Below are positions 21,500 through 33,837 of a stretch of 64,000 nucleotides of DNA, piece after piece. The notes below the pieces were generated by a model. It was not told the DNA's origin and did not search any database. It saw nothing but the letters and a program-made list of their open reading frames with translations. The translations under genes were made by a program, and so were the position numbers. Every line of letters begins with the position of its first letter. Position 1 is the stretch's first letter. The DNA is from Byssochlamys sp. IMV 00236 (Eukaryota > Ascomycota > Eurotiomycetes > Eurotiales > Thermoascaceae): positions 62,001 through 126,000 of the forward strand of contig MSJH02000657.1 of assembly GCA_001931875.2 (NCBI GenBank), in the 5' to 3' direction.

Positions 21500-23458
21500 T
21501 TAATCTGAAAAAAACCTCCCCAAAACACCCAGTTCCTCTCTTCGTTTCTTCTTCTCCCTATCTCGCTTGATTTTCCAATACGACGCCCACGCTGCGCCGG
21601 TTAGGTAGCCGCCTAGATGGGCCCAGTGGTCTAACGCAGCGACGCGGAAAGGGGTGAAGAGACTGATGGCTTCGAAGAGCACGATGCCTGTCAGAAAGAC
21701 GGAGCCACGAGCAGAGATGGTGTCTTGCCATTCGCGAGGGAAGAACCAGAGGGTGAGTTTGTCGCTGAGTTTTGTGTGTTAATGTTGGGCTGGGGAAATT
21801 GGGGAGCATAGGGAATAGGGTACGTACTTTGAGTGAATCATGCACCATGCGGCGACGAGACCGGCAATGGCGCCGGAGGCACCGAGAGAGGTTACGGTCA
21901 ATTGCTTCGTGAGCACATGTGCGCTGAGAGAGGTGAGGGAGCCGATGACGCCAGATGCCATGAATAGAGCCAGGAAGTTACCACGGCCGATTTCGTCGTG
22001 GACTGAGTTAGACGGTGGAGTTAATTTAGCCCTCGCCCTCGAAACTGGAAAAGGAGTCGAGGTTATGAACTTACGTCTTGTTCCGATGAACCATAGAATC
22101 ACCATGTTTGTAGCAAGATGCTTCACCTGCTGATGACTGAAGACACTGCCCACCACGCTCAACGCGTGCGGGTAGATAGGCACACTGATGAAGTACTTGT
22201 TGAGCATTCTCCATGCGGGTGGCCAGAATTTCCACAAGGTAAAGACACTTAGGTTGAGACCTATGATGGCCAGGACAGTTGCTGCCGCCGGCGGAATGTC
22301 TCGCCACATACGGTCCTTGTGAGAAGGAGGGTCATACGTCTCGGCGAACACATAGCACAGACCAAGGGTAAGCAGGGTCACGCCAAGAGCAGGAAGAATT
22401 CGGCGGGCCTAGCAGAAGTCAGTGGAGCCGATTATATAGTTGCGGTACGCCGGGCACTTACGGTTGTCAGGTTCGAGGTGTCGATATCATTGTTCGTAGC
22501 GCGCAGATGATGCTTTTGGATCCAAGCCAGCAGCGGACGCTCACTGGGATCAGCACGGGGACGAGCTTTCAGGATCGTTAGAAACTGGCCATATAAAGAC
22601 ACCCCAGATGAGAAGATAATACCCACCCTCAACGACCGCTGATTCTTCAAATTTCTGCAGTTCCGTATTCCTTTTCAGCGCCTTGGTGATCTTCTCGTAA
22701 TCCTTGGCTTCGCCCTCCAGCCATTCTTTGCGCTTCTGCTCCTGTTCCGCCAAGAGGCGCGCCTCGTTCTGTTCTCGATATTCCTGCAAAACACTCTTTC
22801 CCCAGGGATCATTGGCCTTGCCCAATTCCGCATCATAGTGGCCGCTCTGCGGCTTATACAGGCTCCTCAGCTTCTCCTCTTCTTCTTGTTCCTCCCGTTC
22901 GATCCGTGCGAGAATAGCAGCATCCTCGTCCATTGGGCGATTCTTCCGCAGCCATTGTAGACCGGCATCGATAACGAACGGGCGCGCAGAGCGGGCTATG
23001 TCGGACGGAAGGTCGAGGTCGAGAGTACCGTTGATACGACGGCCTTGTAGGACGGAAAGAATGCGATTTCCCATTGCTGGAGAGATTTTATTCGGGCCAA
23101 AGATCTTGTTGATCTCCGCGGCGGAGAGCGGTTTAGAGCTGATGGGGACGCCATGTTCGACCGGTTCGTTGGGTTTGGGAGCTGGTGTACTTTTCGTCTT
23201 AGCAGATCTCGTAAGGAACGAGGAAGGAGCTTGATTTGAGTTGAAAGATGTGCGGGGGAAAGTCAAATATCCCAGTCCCAGCGGGGAGATGAGCTTTCTC
23301 TGTGAACTATAGAGGCGCTGCGCGGGCAACTCGCGGAAGTACGAGTACGAAACCGCCGGGCGGAATATGGCTGGGCCAGAGAGGAGAGAGTTGGAGGATG
23401 CCCGGAGCCCCGGGCATGGGATCCGCCATCCTATGGAGAATACATTGCTCATCTCCAC
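21500..23458 (-). CDS. pcp1: Mitochondrial rhomboid protease (Pcp1/Rbd1-like)
   Basis: Five exons, 23458-22627, 22565-22462, 22408-22075, 22002-21828 and 21764-21500, give 569 residues with consistent phases. The first 55 residues are rich in Arg, Ser and hydrophobics with few acids, fitting a mitochondrial targeting peptide. Residues 110-310 are a charged, coiled-coil-like matrix or linker region. The C-terminal rhomboid domain has the serine in GASGAIAG (about residue 466) and the catalytic histidine in DHWAHLGGYLTG (about 531), plus HQQVKHLATNM in the first part of the fold. Rhomboids of this group cleave inner-membrane proteins such as Mgm1/OPA1 and cytochrome c peroxidase in yeast; the same role here is by homology. 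A second ATG two codons in is also possible. Confidence 0.9.
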
Positions 23459-24121
23459 GGGATTATGAGGCTGACGTTGCTCTGCACGCCGGAGGTTTTG
23501 CGGCGACAGGACGATCGAGATACGATGGGATGCGCGGAGCTTCCGCTCTGGGTTTCTCCGGCCTCCGGTCGATTGTTCCGGACAAGACAGCGAGAGATCA
23601 ACGAGACGGACTCGAGGCTACCTGCAGTAAGAAGGGGAGCATGTAGTAGTGAGGTTGACGGTATTATCTAGGAATATGCTATGGAAATCTGCTTTTTGAT
23701 ATTCCGCTTGGGGATCTGCTTATGGTATGAGTCCTAGTCAGTATGTACCTACTGTACATAGTTCCAACATAGAATGAGTAGATAGCTACCTTTGGACATA
23801 GATCCACTTATAATGATCTATTTCCGCATTACCATACCTCATATCTCACATTAAACCACCGTAGAAAGATTGTGCTAAATCAGAATAGTATATATATATT
23901 TTTTATTCTTGTTTAACGTGATGTATATAACTACTTCTCGCAGATGCGACGCCACGTGATGATAGCGATAACCGCGATAGCGATCGGCGTGAGCCTTTTC
24001 TTCCCCAGACATTAAACTATTAGCTACTAATATTCCAGAGCCTCTTACCCTCCATCCTGAAATAACCTCATACCTCTGTATTACCGCCTAGCCCTCACAA
24101 CAACCTCATATAACCTCAACC
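23459..24121. other. Divergent promoter region, rhomboid / TMA17-like
   Basis: The 663 bp between two divergent start codons hold no further gene that I can support. The right part is AT-rich. The frames at 23302-23646 and 23465-23671 overlap the rhomboid N-terminus in antisense. Confidence 0.5.
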
Positions 24122-24664
24122 ATGTCCTCCGAACCACAACCCATCACCCCCGCCGCCTTCGCAGAGGCGCTCAAAGCCCTCCCCCTCTCCGCCGTCTACG
24201 CCAAAGTATCTGAGATCCGCAACTCAATCGCGCATCTCCACCGCTCGAACGCAGAACTGAAGCTATTCATCGAAGAATCCACGGAAACAGAGAGCGACAA
24301 GCGCGAGTTGGAGAGCTACATCTCTGAAAACGAGGGGGTTATCGAGACGATGAACGAGAGGGTAGAGTTGTGCAAGGCGGAGGTTGAGGAGCGGGGACAG
24401 CAGTGGATAGAGCTTGATGCGGATACAGAGGAGCAGGGAACTGTGGCTGCTGAGGGAGAGGAGGCGTCGACTGCTGATTCTGCTACGGCGCATGCGTCTG
24501 GGGTTAATGGGATTAATGGGACGGGTGGAAGTGGGATAGAGGGAGGGGAAGCACGGGTTGGTGGTGCGAGTGCTGCTACGACAAATGGGACTTCATCTCA
24601 GCAGAGCATGCCAGCAACGGGGCAGCAGGATGTGGAAACGGAAGAGGAGGGTGTTTATCTGTGA
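24122..24664 (+). CDS. tma17: TMA17/ADC17-like proteasome assembly chaperone
   Basis: Single exon, 180 residues. Residues about 20-105 form a helical hairpin resembling yeast Tma17 (Adc17): RNSIAHLHRSNAELKLFI, then a second helix beginning ENEGVIETMNERVEL. Tma17 assists pairing of Rpt ATPases during assembly of the 19S proteasome base, notably under stress; this role is transferred from yeast. The last 70 residues are low-complexity Gly/Ala/Thr/Glu and unlikely to be folded. The protein is cytosolic or nuclear, with no membrane segment. The assignment rests on the conserved SNAxL and NERV-type positions and the overall size of the helical part. Confidence 0.7.
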   Translation: MSSEPQPITPAAFAEALKALPLSAVYAKVSEIRNSIAHLHRSNAELKLFIEESTETESDKRELESYISENEGVIETMNERVELCKAEVEERGQQWIELDADTEEQGTVAAEGEEASTADSATAHASGVNGINGTGGSGIEGGEARVGGASAATTNGTSSQQSMPATGQQDVETEEEGVYL

Positions 24665-25566
24665 AGTCTTACCGGGTGCAGCTGTCACATACAGCAGAAT
24701 AGATATTTTGTTGAGAGAAGGCCGCCGTTGGCTGTCTCCGTAGGGAGAACTGGACCCTGCTTCGAAGGACCACGCAGCATCTCAGTACAGGGCTTTGATG
24801 CAGACCTCAGGATTGAATGTCATTGATACAGGCTCGGTAAGCTGACGCTGCAGAGATGGCCGAGTCCTACGGCTGACATCGACTGATAGCCTTGACAGTC
24901 AGAATGGGGGTAGTCAAGTCGAAGTGAGCATGGAGAATCGAGACGCTCTTCTCAAGATACACCCGTCTGGTTATGAAAAGGGAGAAGCATTCGAATTGAG
25001 TTGTGATTTTTCGAATATCAGGGACACCCAAGATTCCGTCACCGAATGTGATGTTATCATTCATGTTGCAAGGGAAAAACTACGCACTAATAATTCTAGA
25101 CAGCTCTTTTTATTTCCATCTTGTGACCTCAATACGGCCACTGACCATCATGCTAGATCCATAAGAACAAACCACAGAACAGTGTTTGTCTAGCTGACCG
25201 TAAACAGGAAAAGAAAAAAGCATGCTCTGCTCTGTCCCGACCGAAGGACCCGTAAAGAACTGACGCTCCATCAACAACAACACTAGACATGCTAGATAAC
25301 AAACTGGGGTTTTCAATATCGCCATGCAGAACATAAGAAAATAGAATATATCACCGAATTTCGGATCAGGACAGCAGGTATCCGTTCACTTCATCTGTCC
25401 ACCAGAAGACAACAACAACAAGGAACTGGCAAAAAAAAAAAAAGAAGCGAACATCCAACGCCAGGTTAGAAGATATGCCATTGTCATCCATCAGATGCAA
25501 CCAGGAGTGTATGGTGTATTTGAAAGAAATTTGTTCTTCTTCTACGCCGTGATGGATCCTGCTCGA
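24665..25566. other. Convergent 3' intergenic region (TMA17-like / MOB2)
   Basis: About 0.9 kb. No gene is supported; the frames at 24924-25193 and 25110-25334 lack features. A 13-base A run lies at about 25,430-25,443. Confidence 0.45.
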
Positions 25567-26877
25567 TCACGCCGTACTCTGTGGCTGCTGTGGCTGCTGT
25601 TGCTGTTGTTGAGCCCAGTGACCTGCAATAGCTTCCGGAGGAATCTTCTCCTGCTTGATGAACAGGTCGATGAGGGGTTGCATCGGCTCCATCTCCTTGT
25701 CAGCGACCAGTTTGTAGTATTTGGCGACAGTAACGAAGTGGACGAAGCTCATATTCAGCATCTCATGGCGGTTGATGTGCCAGAACGGATCGAGCCAGTG
25801 TCCATGATACAGGTGCGCGTAGCAGCGAAACATCTGCTTCATGATACCCTGGCAGTCCTTGTAGAAGGTCTGAGGGAAGCCGCTGGACTTTCCAATCCAG
25901 TCGTCTCCACTCGCAGCATCTCCAACGGCAGTGCGAGGCACACCATTGACCGGGTCCGTAGGGAACATGACGGGGTCATGGATCTTGCTGACAATCCACT
26001 TCTCGACACGATTGATAAACTTGGGGGCAGAAATCTTTGCCGCACGTCCGTCCACCAGCCATGTGTATGTCAATCTAAAGATCCGTCAGTGACATCGTCG
26101 ACAGCATCTGGATTGAGAGAACGAAACTGACCGGCCAGCTGACATGGTGGGGCAGGTGTTTTCATTGCAGATTGGAAGCCCAGTCACGGTGTTCACTTCT
26201 TGGATCACCTGGAGCATACCGTGGAGTAGACGGTACTGCTCGACAACTGTTGTGTATTAGCCCCGCCATTCTAGAACCGCTGCGGCTGATATCGACATAC
26301 TCTGATGAGCCAACCACTCTCCCAACTCGACATTTTTGGGACAGGCACACAAGGTCAAGAAGTTTCCCTTCACATTCAACGGGGCGTACTTCTCCTGGAA
26401 GAAATACTTGGCCGAGTCATTGTTCTCGTTGACGGTCGCGGCGCTGTCCACCGAGAGGGTCGAGTTGACGGAGGGGGAATGGGACATGACGCCCCCCTGA
26501 GCTGGATATGCCACGGGAGCCTGGTTTGGGGCACCGTTGTTCATCTTGGGCGAGTTGTTTTTGTTGTTACCTCCCCTGCCAAACCCCTGGCGACTAGATA
26601 GATGAAGACAAAGATATCAGCAACACAGTTTCAGATGAAAACCATCAACCCATTCACTGATGGGGAGTGAGCTGGATGCGCAACATGTCTGAGCAGGTGA
26701 GACCAGTGTATTTAAAGGCAAGGGAGCCTTTGCAGTGTTGGGGCGCACATGGTCCTGTCATTCAGAAGCACGGGGTAAAGGGGGGTCGAGGAGCGGAGAG
26801 CGATAGGATAGGGTGTCGGGGGGTAAGCCAGCAAAAGTTGGGGAATGCACTTACACGCTCTGAAAGAAGGTCGCCAT
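25567..26877 (-). CDS. mob2: MOB2-like kinase activator (MOB/phocein family)
   Basis: Four exons, 26877-26855, 26593-26301, 26246-26132 and 26074-25567, give 312 residues with matching phases. The first exon is only 23 nt and sits 261 nt upstream of exon 2. MOB features: VKGNFLTLCACPKNVELGEWLAHQ-like opening (residues about 70-95), the zinc pair in CNENTC followed by PTMSAG, and the second zinc pair in AHLYHGH. The C-terminus is Gln-rich. MOB2 proteins bind and activate NDR/LATS-type kinases (Cbk1/Orb6/COT-1) that control polarity and septation. Relative to yeast Mob2 there is an insert of about 25 residues between FPTDP and the SGFPQTF segment. MOB2 is favoured over MOB1 by these motifs, but the subfamily call is by eye. 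Confidence 0.82.
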
Positions 26878-27400
26878 TGTGAGGGAAAAGAAAGGGCAAA
26901 AAAAGAACTGGTCACTGATAGACACAGACAAATGACCTTAGATGAAACCTCCAACACAGAGCACGACCGCAATCCTGAGACGAGAGAAGGAGAGTGAAAG
27001 TGAGCCCAAGACAGTTCTGGCGTGTATCTCCATCCCCGTTGTGGAGCTTGCAGCGGCGCGACCAACACCAGAACCGACTAACTACTACTGACTACCTGGA
27101 ACATCAGTATCTCCGGCCGCCTGTTGAGGGATAGTGCCCGATCGCGAGAAGCTGCTTCGAAATGAAGGCTGGGATGGATGGGTGAATGAAGGATAGAGAC
27201 TCTGACACGCCACTCTGCGGTCAACCTTTTTTTTATAACTTGGGAGGGGCAGACGCATCGACGGAACTCTCTGCTACCTCACCTCCATCACTTCTTACAA
27301 CCATCTTCCCGACTGCGCTGCGCTGCTTTTCTCCCGCTTGATTATCTTCCCGAAGCTCTCCAGCGCGTCCAACACATCTACAGAGACTTAGAAGGAGGTC
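26878..27400. promoter_or_regulatory. Shared divergent promoter, MOB2 / LEO1
   Basis: 523 bp separate the two divergent start codons. No coding signal. The right half has an eight-base T run and pyrimidine-rich DNA before LEO1. Confidence 0.5.
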
Positions 27401-28916
27401 ATGTCTTCCTCAGATGAAGAGGTCGTTCGCCGTCCAGGGCGCAGCACGGATGCCAGTCGTGTCCAGAGCCCGTCTGCCAGCGAACGCAGTGCTAGTCCCA
27501 ATGGCCGCGCAGAGAGTCCTCTCGGATCGGACAAGCTCAATGCAGATGACGATGCAGACCTTTTCGGTTCTGACGGAGACTTAGAAGAGTATGGCAACAC
27601 TATGTATTAAACTATGTATAAAAATATATGCCCCATGCTGACAGGCCCAGTGAACGACCCAGACGCACAATCGACGACGAAGAGCTAGACTCGGGGGATG
27701 ATGAGGGTCGCTACGACAGAGCTGGGGACCGCATGGATTATGACGAGGGCGAAGAGGGAGGTTACAGAGAGACACTCAATGTCATGGACCTAAATCTCGG
27801 ACGTGCGCCCGAACCAGAGTCTTCCAATGGAGAGGTATGTCTCAACGGGAAGCCATGGGATAATCAAACTGACATCGTTGGCCCCAGGTGTATACTCTAA
27901 CCGTCCCGAACTTCCTGTCAATTGAAACGGAAGAATTTAACCCAGAAACCTACGTGGCACCCCCGTTCTCGACAGCTTCCACTTCACTGTGTTGGCGATT
28001 CGACCCTAACGACCCGTCGAGTCTCCAGTCCAATGCCCGCATCATCCGGTGGGAGGATGGCTCCTTGACTCTACAGCTCGCTTCCGCACCACAGGAACAA
28101 TACAGAATATCCTCGAAGCCGCTTGCACCGCTCAACAAGGCCGGTGACTACGAGTCAGAGTTCGATGCTCATGCTTACCTGGGAGCCGCTGCTGAGAGGG
28201 CGTCCGTCTTCCACTTAACGTCCCATCTTACACACGGTCTCACGATTTTACCGACTACACACGAAACAGATGATGCTGTGCAACGTCTCCAGGAAGCAAT
28301 GGCTGCTGCTGCTCGCGCAGGCAGGAAGAACCCTGACGGCACGGTCACCGTCATTGACGTGAAAGAGGACCCCGAGCTTGCGAAGAAACAAGCAGAGATG
28401 GCTGAGCGGGAGAAGCTCAAAGCTGCTCGCCGGCGACAGCAGCTGGCAGACCGCGACCTGGACCGGGGCCGTCGTGTCGGTATGTCATACCGTACCGGTG
28501 GAGCTGGTCTCACTGTCGGTGGACTCGAAGACGACGACGGCATGATGACAACGAGGCCCCGTGCAAAGAAACCACGCAAGCCCAACCGCCGCGGAGAGAT
28601 CTACACAGACGAAGAAGAAGAATACGACCGCCGTGGCCGCACCAGGGAAGACGAGTACGACGAAGACGATGGCTTCCTGGTTGGCAGTGACGAAGAACCC
28701 GAAGTTGTTGACGATGACGATGAGGAGGAAGAAGAGCTGGAAGATGAGGATGCTGAAGGCGAACTAGACGACGATGTGGCTCCCGCAAAGTCTTCACGAA
28801 AGGAGAGAGAAGCATCGCCAAAGCGGAAGAGTCCAGAGCCCGCTGGCGGTGCCGGTTCGCCGCCGGTCAGAAAGAAGCACCGCTACGTTGTCGAGTCGGA
28901 CGAAGACGAAGAATAA
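27401..28916 (+). CDS. leo1: RNA polymerase II-associated factor LEO1 (Paf1 complex)
   Basis: Three exons, 27401-27588, 27645-27834 and 27888-28916, give 468 residues. Residues 1-105 are acidic and Ser-rich. The Leo1 core starts at EVYTLTVPNFLSIE (about 126) and continues through WRFDPNDPSSLQSNARIIRWEDGS and the HLTSHLTHGLTILP region. A basic Arg/Lys helix around residues 290-330 and a very acidic tail (Asp/Glu runs) follow, as in Leo1 from yeast to human. Leo1 is a nuclear subunit of the Paf1 complex, acting with elongating RNA polymerase II in histone modification and elongation. Both introns are short (56 and 53 nt) and phase-consistent. Confidence 0.92.
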
Positions 28917-29357
28917 AGATAGCTTCTCGTCTACTGGAGATTCTATCTATTGGTTGCACTCTCGAGCACTTCTCATGTACCATTCTCTCATCCGAACCAT
29001 TTCACGGCCTTGTTCTTTTAAGGGCTTGATGCCCCTCATGTCATTTCATTTCATGCATGTACCACCATATGAAGTTGAGAGACGGAGCAAAACAAATAAA
29101 ATAGAAAATGAAACTTTTAATTAAATCATGTCCTTATTCTTGGCTTGTTTTTCCTATTTACGACCCCCACGGTAGGCTGAGTCACATATAATATACCCTG
29201 CATGAGAAAAGAAGGTAAGTAGACGAACACACCCATGTTCCCAACAATATACCAGAAATAATAAAATGTTCCTTATGTCCATCCTGAAAGAACTCCGGTT
29301 GGAGAATGAAAATGAAAAAGATTTGCTCAAAAACGCACAATGAGGGGCAATCATCAT
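28917..29357. other. Convergent 3' intergenic region (LEO1 / AflR-like regulator)
   Basis: 3' flanks of two convergent genes. An AT-rich stretch around 29,085-29,130 is a likely polyadenylation area. No gene seen. Confidence 0.5.
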
Positions 29358-30740
29358 TCATGCAACAACACCATCAGGATAGTCATGCGGTTGGAACCCG
29401 AATTTAGAAATAACTTCTCTGGCGCGACCGACGATTTGAAGGCAGAGGAGGTTTCTCTCATCTATGTCGCCGTTCGGCTTTAGTGGGCTACAGCCGTTCT
29501 GTTCGGTCGATGCCCACCCTTCGGATTGCTGATTCGAATACCCTCGAATCTCAGAGGGTGATGTACCTTCCGCGTGCCACCTTCTCTGACGTGTTTCCAT
29601 CTCTTTGATGAGGGAAAGCACATCAGGTGTATCTTTGGCTTTTATTGAAGCTGCAGGTTCAATTGGCCCGCCGATGACAGCGTGGCGAATGGTCTGCATA
29701 AGCCATTCCCTCCACCTCGAGGCCTCATTCCGAGGATCCCTTGATACGGTAGAAACGTATCCAGCAGGCGCTGACTGTTTTCCTAATTCAACTGGATCTG
29801 CCTCAGACACCCGCAGCCACGAATCTGCGAGTATATTAAGTAGAGTGCCCAAGAGCATCACATTTTGCACACCAGTGGAGTATTGCTGTGGGCAGATCTC
29901 GCAGCGGATCACCTCTCTTGCCGTGCGAGCAGCTGTATAAAGAGACAGGATGGTTTGATTGGTGGTTGGAAATGAGGTCAGGGTCGACAGATTGCTGAGA
30001 CAGAGGTATAGATAGGAGAGACAGGTGCATCGCGGGATGCCTTGCGGAAGAGAGAAATTGGATGTCATCCCTGAGTCGAACTGCTTGTCCGCCGAATCAG
30101 AGTTTCTAGGAAGCATCAACGAGGATGCTGACGCTGCCGCCGCATAATCGGGCCAAGGACTGTCGGAGGCTATAACAGGTTCCAACATGGTCGATCCATC
30201 TTGCTGAAAGAGCCCGCCCTGATCCCCACTCAATGAATTGTAAGGAGCCTGTGAACCTCTCGATATCACAGCGCGAAATACCGGCGCACATAGGTGAAAT
30301 GCCTCGGTCGAAGACTTAGTATCAGCCCTGGAAGTTCGAGAGTCTAACGGGTTGCTCTCCAAGTCCCCCAGTCCGCCGGAATCTGAGACATCCATGGAGT
30401 TTCCATCATCTTCCAGACGTGACTTCTTCTTCGGAGGTCGTCCCATTTGCTTCTGTATCGAGTAGTGGCAGAAGAGCGCCTGTTTTACGCATCGCGAGCA
30501 GCCAGTGAGCTCTCCAGAGCATCTCAGCTTACGCTTTCCTGTCCGAAATTGAATAGTTCAGTTTCCGGAGTTGGAAGCAAGGCTGTTAGGACGCCATGGC
30601 ATTTTACACTTACGACATTCATCACACGCGGCATGCCTTTTTGGAGCAGGCTCCGAGCCCGCGAAACTGCTGTCGTTAAAAGACAGAGGCAGGTCTGATA
30701 GTGGATATAATAGAGCGGGGGCGTCAGAAATGCCCGCCAT
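29358..30740 (-). CDS. Zn(II)2Cys6 transcription factor, AflR-like
   Basis: Two exons, 30740-30614 and 30538-29358, give 435 residues. The 75-nt intron falls inside the zinc cluster. Once spliced, residues 39-66 read C-x2-C-x6-C-x6-C-x2-C-x6-C (CDECRKRKLRC ... CSRC ... C), followed by GRPPKKK, a basic linker and nuclear localisation signal. Neither exon alone shows the complete cluster. The C-terminal half (IPRCTCLSYLYLCLSNLSTL, CEICPQQYSTGVQNVMLLGTLL) resembles the aflatoxin regulatory (AflR) domain found in regulators of secondary metabolism. No biosynthetic genes lie nearby, so a local cluster role is not supported. It is divergent from ERB1. Confidence 0.85.
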
Positions 30741-31089
30741 AATGCCGGGGATATCTGAAGATATTCTATGTCCGTTTTATTTATAAATGCAAGCAAGCGG
30801 CTGCTCTAGCAGACTGGATAGAGGCAGTCAGAGAAAATCTGTGAGAAAGGGCGTGAAAGGTCCCATAGCAACACGGCTCTTAAAATAAAAAATAAAAAAG
30901 GGTCGTTGCTCTCTTGACCTCATAGAGAGAGAGAGAGAGCAAAGACAGAAGGCGGTGAGTCATGTGGGCGGTCAGGAAAAGCAATGCTCCGACGCCGGGA
31001 AATCTTGGCCCACCCAAGAAAAAAAGTATCGGAGCAGAAGAAAGAGAGAGACGATCAATCAATCCTTCGACCACCAGCCACCGGCAAGG
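30741..31089. promoter_or_regulatory. Shared divergent promoter, AflR-like regulator / ERB1
   Basis: 349 bp separate two divergent start codons. It includes an A-rich run near 30,883-30,898 and a GA repeat near 30,925-30,940. An in-frame upstream ATG at 30,955 would extend ERB1 by 45 residues of non-conserved sequence, so the start at 31,090 is preferred. Confidence 0.5.
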
Positions 31090-33474
31090 ATGAGTAGCTT
31101 CAAGGCCTCGAAGAAGCGCAAGGCGGTCACCCGCGACGTCGAGGAAGAAGCCGAGGCCGTCTCCGGAGACGAGCTCAATGCTGGTGACCTTGACGGAGTC
31201 CTTTCCGACAATGCGCAGGATCTGTCTGAGGAAGAAGACGAAAGTGATTCCGAAATTGAAATAAACGATGAATTCAGCGAAGATGAAGAGGACGAAGAGG
31301 AAGAACTCGACAGTGATGAGATCCCGTCAGACGAGGAAGACAACAAGGGAGCACTTGTCCAATCTCGTGGAAAATCCAGAGTAAATGTCAACAGCGCAAA
31401 GAAAGAGGAGCAAGATGACGAGTCGAGCGAAGACGAAAAGCCCAATTACCGCATAGAAAAAGATGCCAACGGGAACCCCCGTTATGTCTACGACGAGATC
31501 AACCCTGACGATAACTCGGAATACTCTGATGTCGACGAAAATGCAAACACCATCGGCGATATTCCTCTGTCGTTTTACGACCAATATCCCCACATTGGAT
31601 ACAATATTAACGGGAAGAAGATCATGCGACCTGCGAAGGGTGAAGCTCTGGATGCACTGCTTGATAGCATCGAGATTCCTAAGGGCTGGACCGGTCTGAC
31701 CGACCCGTCTACTGGAAAGCCGCTAGAGCTGAGCCAGGATGAGCTTGAACTTCTGCGCAAGGTACACATGAACGAAATCCCAGAGGAGGGCTACAATCCG
31801 TACGAACCCATGGTTGAGTGGTTCACCAGCAAGGAGGAGATCATGCCCCTGAGCGCCGCCCCAGAGCCAAAGAGACGCTTCTTGCCTTCGAAGCACGAAG
31901 CCAAGCGGGTCATGAAAATTGTCAAGGCTATCAGAGAAGGCCGCATCCTGCCGTACAAGCCTCCAGCTGAGGAAGACGAGACCGAAGAAGATGTCATTAA
32001 GTACGATATCTGGGCTGATGAGGCTGAACGCCCTGATCATCCTATGCACATGCCCGCACCTAAGCTTCCTCCGCCTGGTTACGAGGAGAGTTATCACCCC
32101 CCGCCAGAGTATCTACCCGACAAGAAAGAAAGGAAAGCGTGGGAAGAGGCCGATCCTGAAGACCGCGAGCGTGAATTCCTGCCCACTAATTACGACTCTC
32201 TGCGCAAAGTTCCCGGCTACGAAAGCTTTGTCAAGGAGAAATTCGAGCGTTGTCTCGACCTCTACCTTGCACCCAGGGTTAGGAGAAGCAAGCTCAATAT
32301 TGATCCTGAGAGTCTGTTGCCAAAACTCCCTAGCCCTGAAGAGCTCAAGCCATTCCCGACCACATGCGCAACTATCTTCAGAGGTCACAAGGGCCGTGTC
32401 AGGAGTCTTGCCGTTGATCCCTCTGGGCTCTGGTTGGCAACTGGTGGAGATGACGGTACTGCTCGTGTCTGGGAACTTCTTACCGGTCGTCAGCTATGGA
32501 GTGTGAAGCTCAGTGATGAAGACCCCGTCAATGTTGTTCGCTGGAGACCCGGCAAAGACGCCGTGATTCTCGCAGCCGCAGCCGGAGACGACCTCTTCCT
32601 TGCTGTGCCCCCAATCCTGGATCCGGAACTTGAGAAGACTAGCATCGATCTCCTTGATGCTGGCTGGGGTTACGCTGCCAGTGCTCCTGCTCCCAAGCCC
32701 GCAGAGGCAAACAAGAAGAGCACACCTCCCCAGTGGATCCGCCCGTCAGCAGCTCTTGCTGAGGCCGGTGTTATGGTGGTGATTCCTCTGAGATATGTCG
32801 CCAAGTCTATCTCCTGGCATCGCAGAGGTGACTACTTTGTCACCGTTTGCCCTGGATCCTCCACCCCAGCATCCGTCGCCATTGCCATTCACACGGTTTC
32901 GAAGCATCTCACGCAATTCCCCTTCCGCCGGCGCCTCAAGGGTGGTGGTCCCCCTCAGACGGCGCATTTCCACCCTTCGAAACCTATCCTGTTCGTCGCC
33001 AACCAACGCAGTATCCGTGCGTACGATCTCTCCCGCCAGCTTCTGGTCAAGATTCTACAACCAGGTGCTCGATGGATTTCATCATTCGACGTTCACCCGA
33101 CCTCCTCCTCGGCTTCTGGTGGTGACAACATCATTGTCGGATCCTACGACCGCCGTCTCCTGTGGCACGATCTCGACCTGTCTGCCCGTCCATACAAGAC
33201 ATTGCGATACCACAAGAAGGCCATTCGTGCCGTCAAGTTCCACCCCAGCGGCCGCTACCCTCTGTTCGCTGATGCAAGTGACGACGGCTCCCTACAGATC
33301 TTCCACGGCAGCGTTACCGGCGACATGCTTAGCAACGCAAACATCGTACCCCTCAAGGTTCTCAAAGGCCACAAGATCACCGGCGAACTCGGTGTGTTGG
33401 ATGTCGACTGGCACCCGAGCCAAGCCTGGTGTGTCAGTGCCGGAGCGGATGGCACTTGCAGACTCTGGATGTGA
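31090..33474 (+). CDS. erb1: Ribosome biogenesis protein ERB1 (BOP1)
   Basis: Single exon, 794 residues. The first 130 residues are acidic low-complexity. The BOP1 N-terminal domain spans about 160-425 ([20 protein letters not shown], then [29 protein letters not shown]). The rest is a WD40 propeller starting at [20 protein letters not shown] and ending [25 protein letters not shown]. Erb1 forms the nucleolar PeBoW complex with Nop7 and Ytm1 and is needed for 27S pre-rRNA processing in 60S subunit assembly. The length agrees with the family. RIX7, acting later in the same pathway, is the convergent neighbour. Confidence 0.95.
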   Translation: MSSFKASKKRKAVTRDVEEEAEAVSGDELNAGDLDGVLSDNAQDLSEEEDESDSEIEINDEFSEDEEDEEEELDSDEIPSDEEDNKGALVQSRGKSRVNVNSAKKEEQDDESSEDEKPNYRIEKDANGNPRYVYDEINPDDNSEYSDVDENANTIGDIPLSFYDQYPHIGYNINGKKIMRPAKGEALDALLDSIEIPKGWTGLTDPSTGKPLELSQDELELLRKVHMNEIPEEGYNPYEPMVEWFTSKEEIMPLSAAPEPKRRFLPSKHEAKRVMKIVKAIREGRILPYKPPAEEDETEEDVIKYDIWADEAERPDHPMHMPAPKLPPPGYEESYHPPPEYLPDKKERKAWEEADPEDREREFLPTNYDSLRKVPGYESFVKEKFERCLDLYLAPRVRRSKLNIDPESLLPKLPSPEELKPFPTTCATIFRGHKGRVRSLAVDPSGLWLATGGDDGTARVWELLTGRQLWSVKLSDEDPVNVVRWRPGKDAVILAAAAGDDLFLAVPPILDPELEKTSIDLLDAGWGYAASAPAPKPAEANKKSTPPQWIRPSAALAEAGVMVVIPLRYVAKSISWHRRGDYFVTVCPGSSTPASVAIAIHTVSKHLTQFPFRRRLKGGGPPQTAHFHPSKPILFVANQRSIRAYDLSRQLLVKILQPGARWISSFDVHPTSSSASGGDNIIVGSYDRRLLWHDLDLSARPYKTLRYHKKAIRAVKFHPSGRYPLFADASDDGSLQIFHGSVTGDMLSNANIVPLKVLKGHKITGELGVLDVDWHPSQAWCVSAGADGTCRLWM

Positions 33475-33837
33475 TAGAATAATGCTTACGCTAAATATCT
33501 TGTTGCTGTATTTCTTTTGGGCATCATCGCATGCAAAAGGCGTTTATTCAAATGTGCATATTGAAATCTTCTATAGGCTATGGAAAAATATACCTTTCTT
33601 TTTTGTTCTATAATCTCTCCCCGTCTCTTCATGAGGCTAAGCCATACTTTATGCCTTTCCATTCGTAAATATAGCGCAGCAAATGGCTTCTTGAATACAC
33701 CACAAATCCTTACAGAAGGAAAGCAAGCGAAACTTTTGAAAAATATATGCATTCAAAGAGTCTGGATATATAGATATGTAAGACTCGGTAATAATTTCGC
33801 TTGATCGGGAAAAGGAACAAAATCATGATGTTAATAT
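33475..33837. other. Convergent 3' intergenic region (ERB1 / RIX7)
   Basis: AT-rich 3' flanks of two convergent ribosome-assembly genes. No gene was recognised. Confidence 0.5.

Noticed and set aside
32795..33613. 272-codon frame overlapping the end of ERB1
   Set aside because: Out-of-frame shadow of the WD40 region; low-complexity Ser/Thr/Pro translation.
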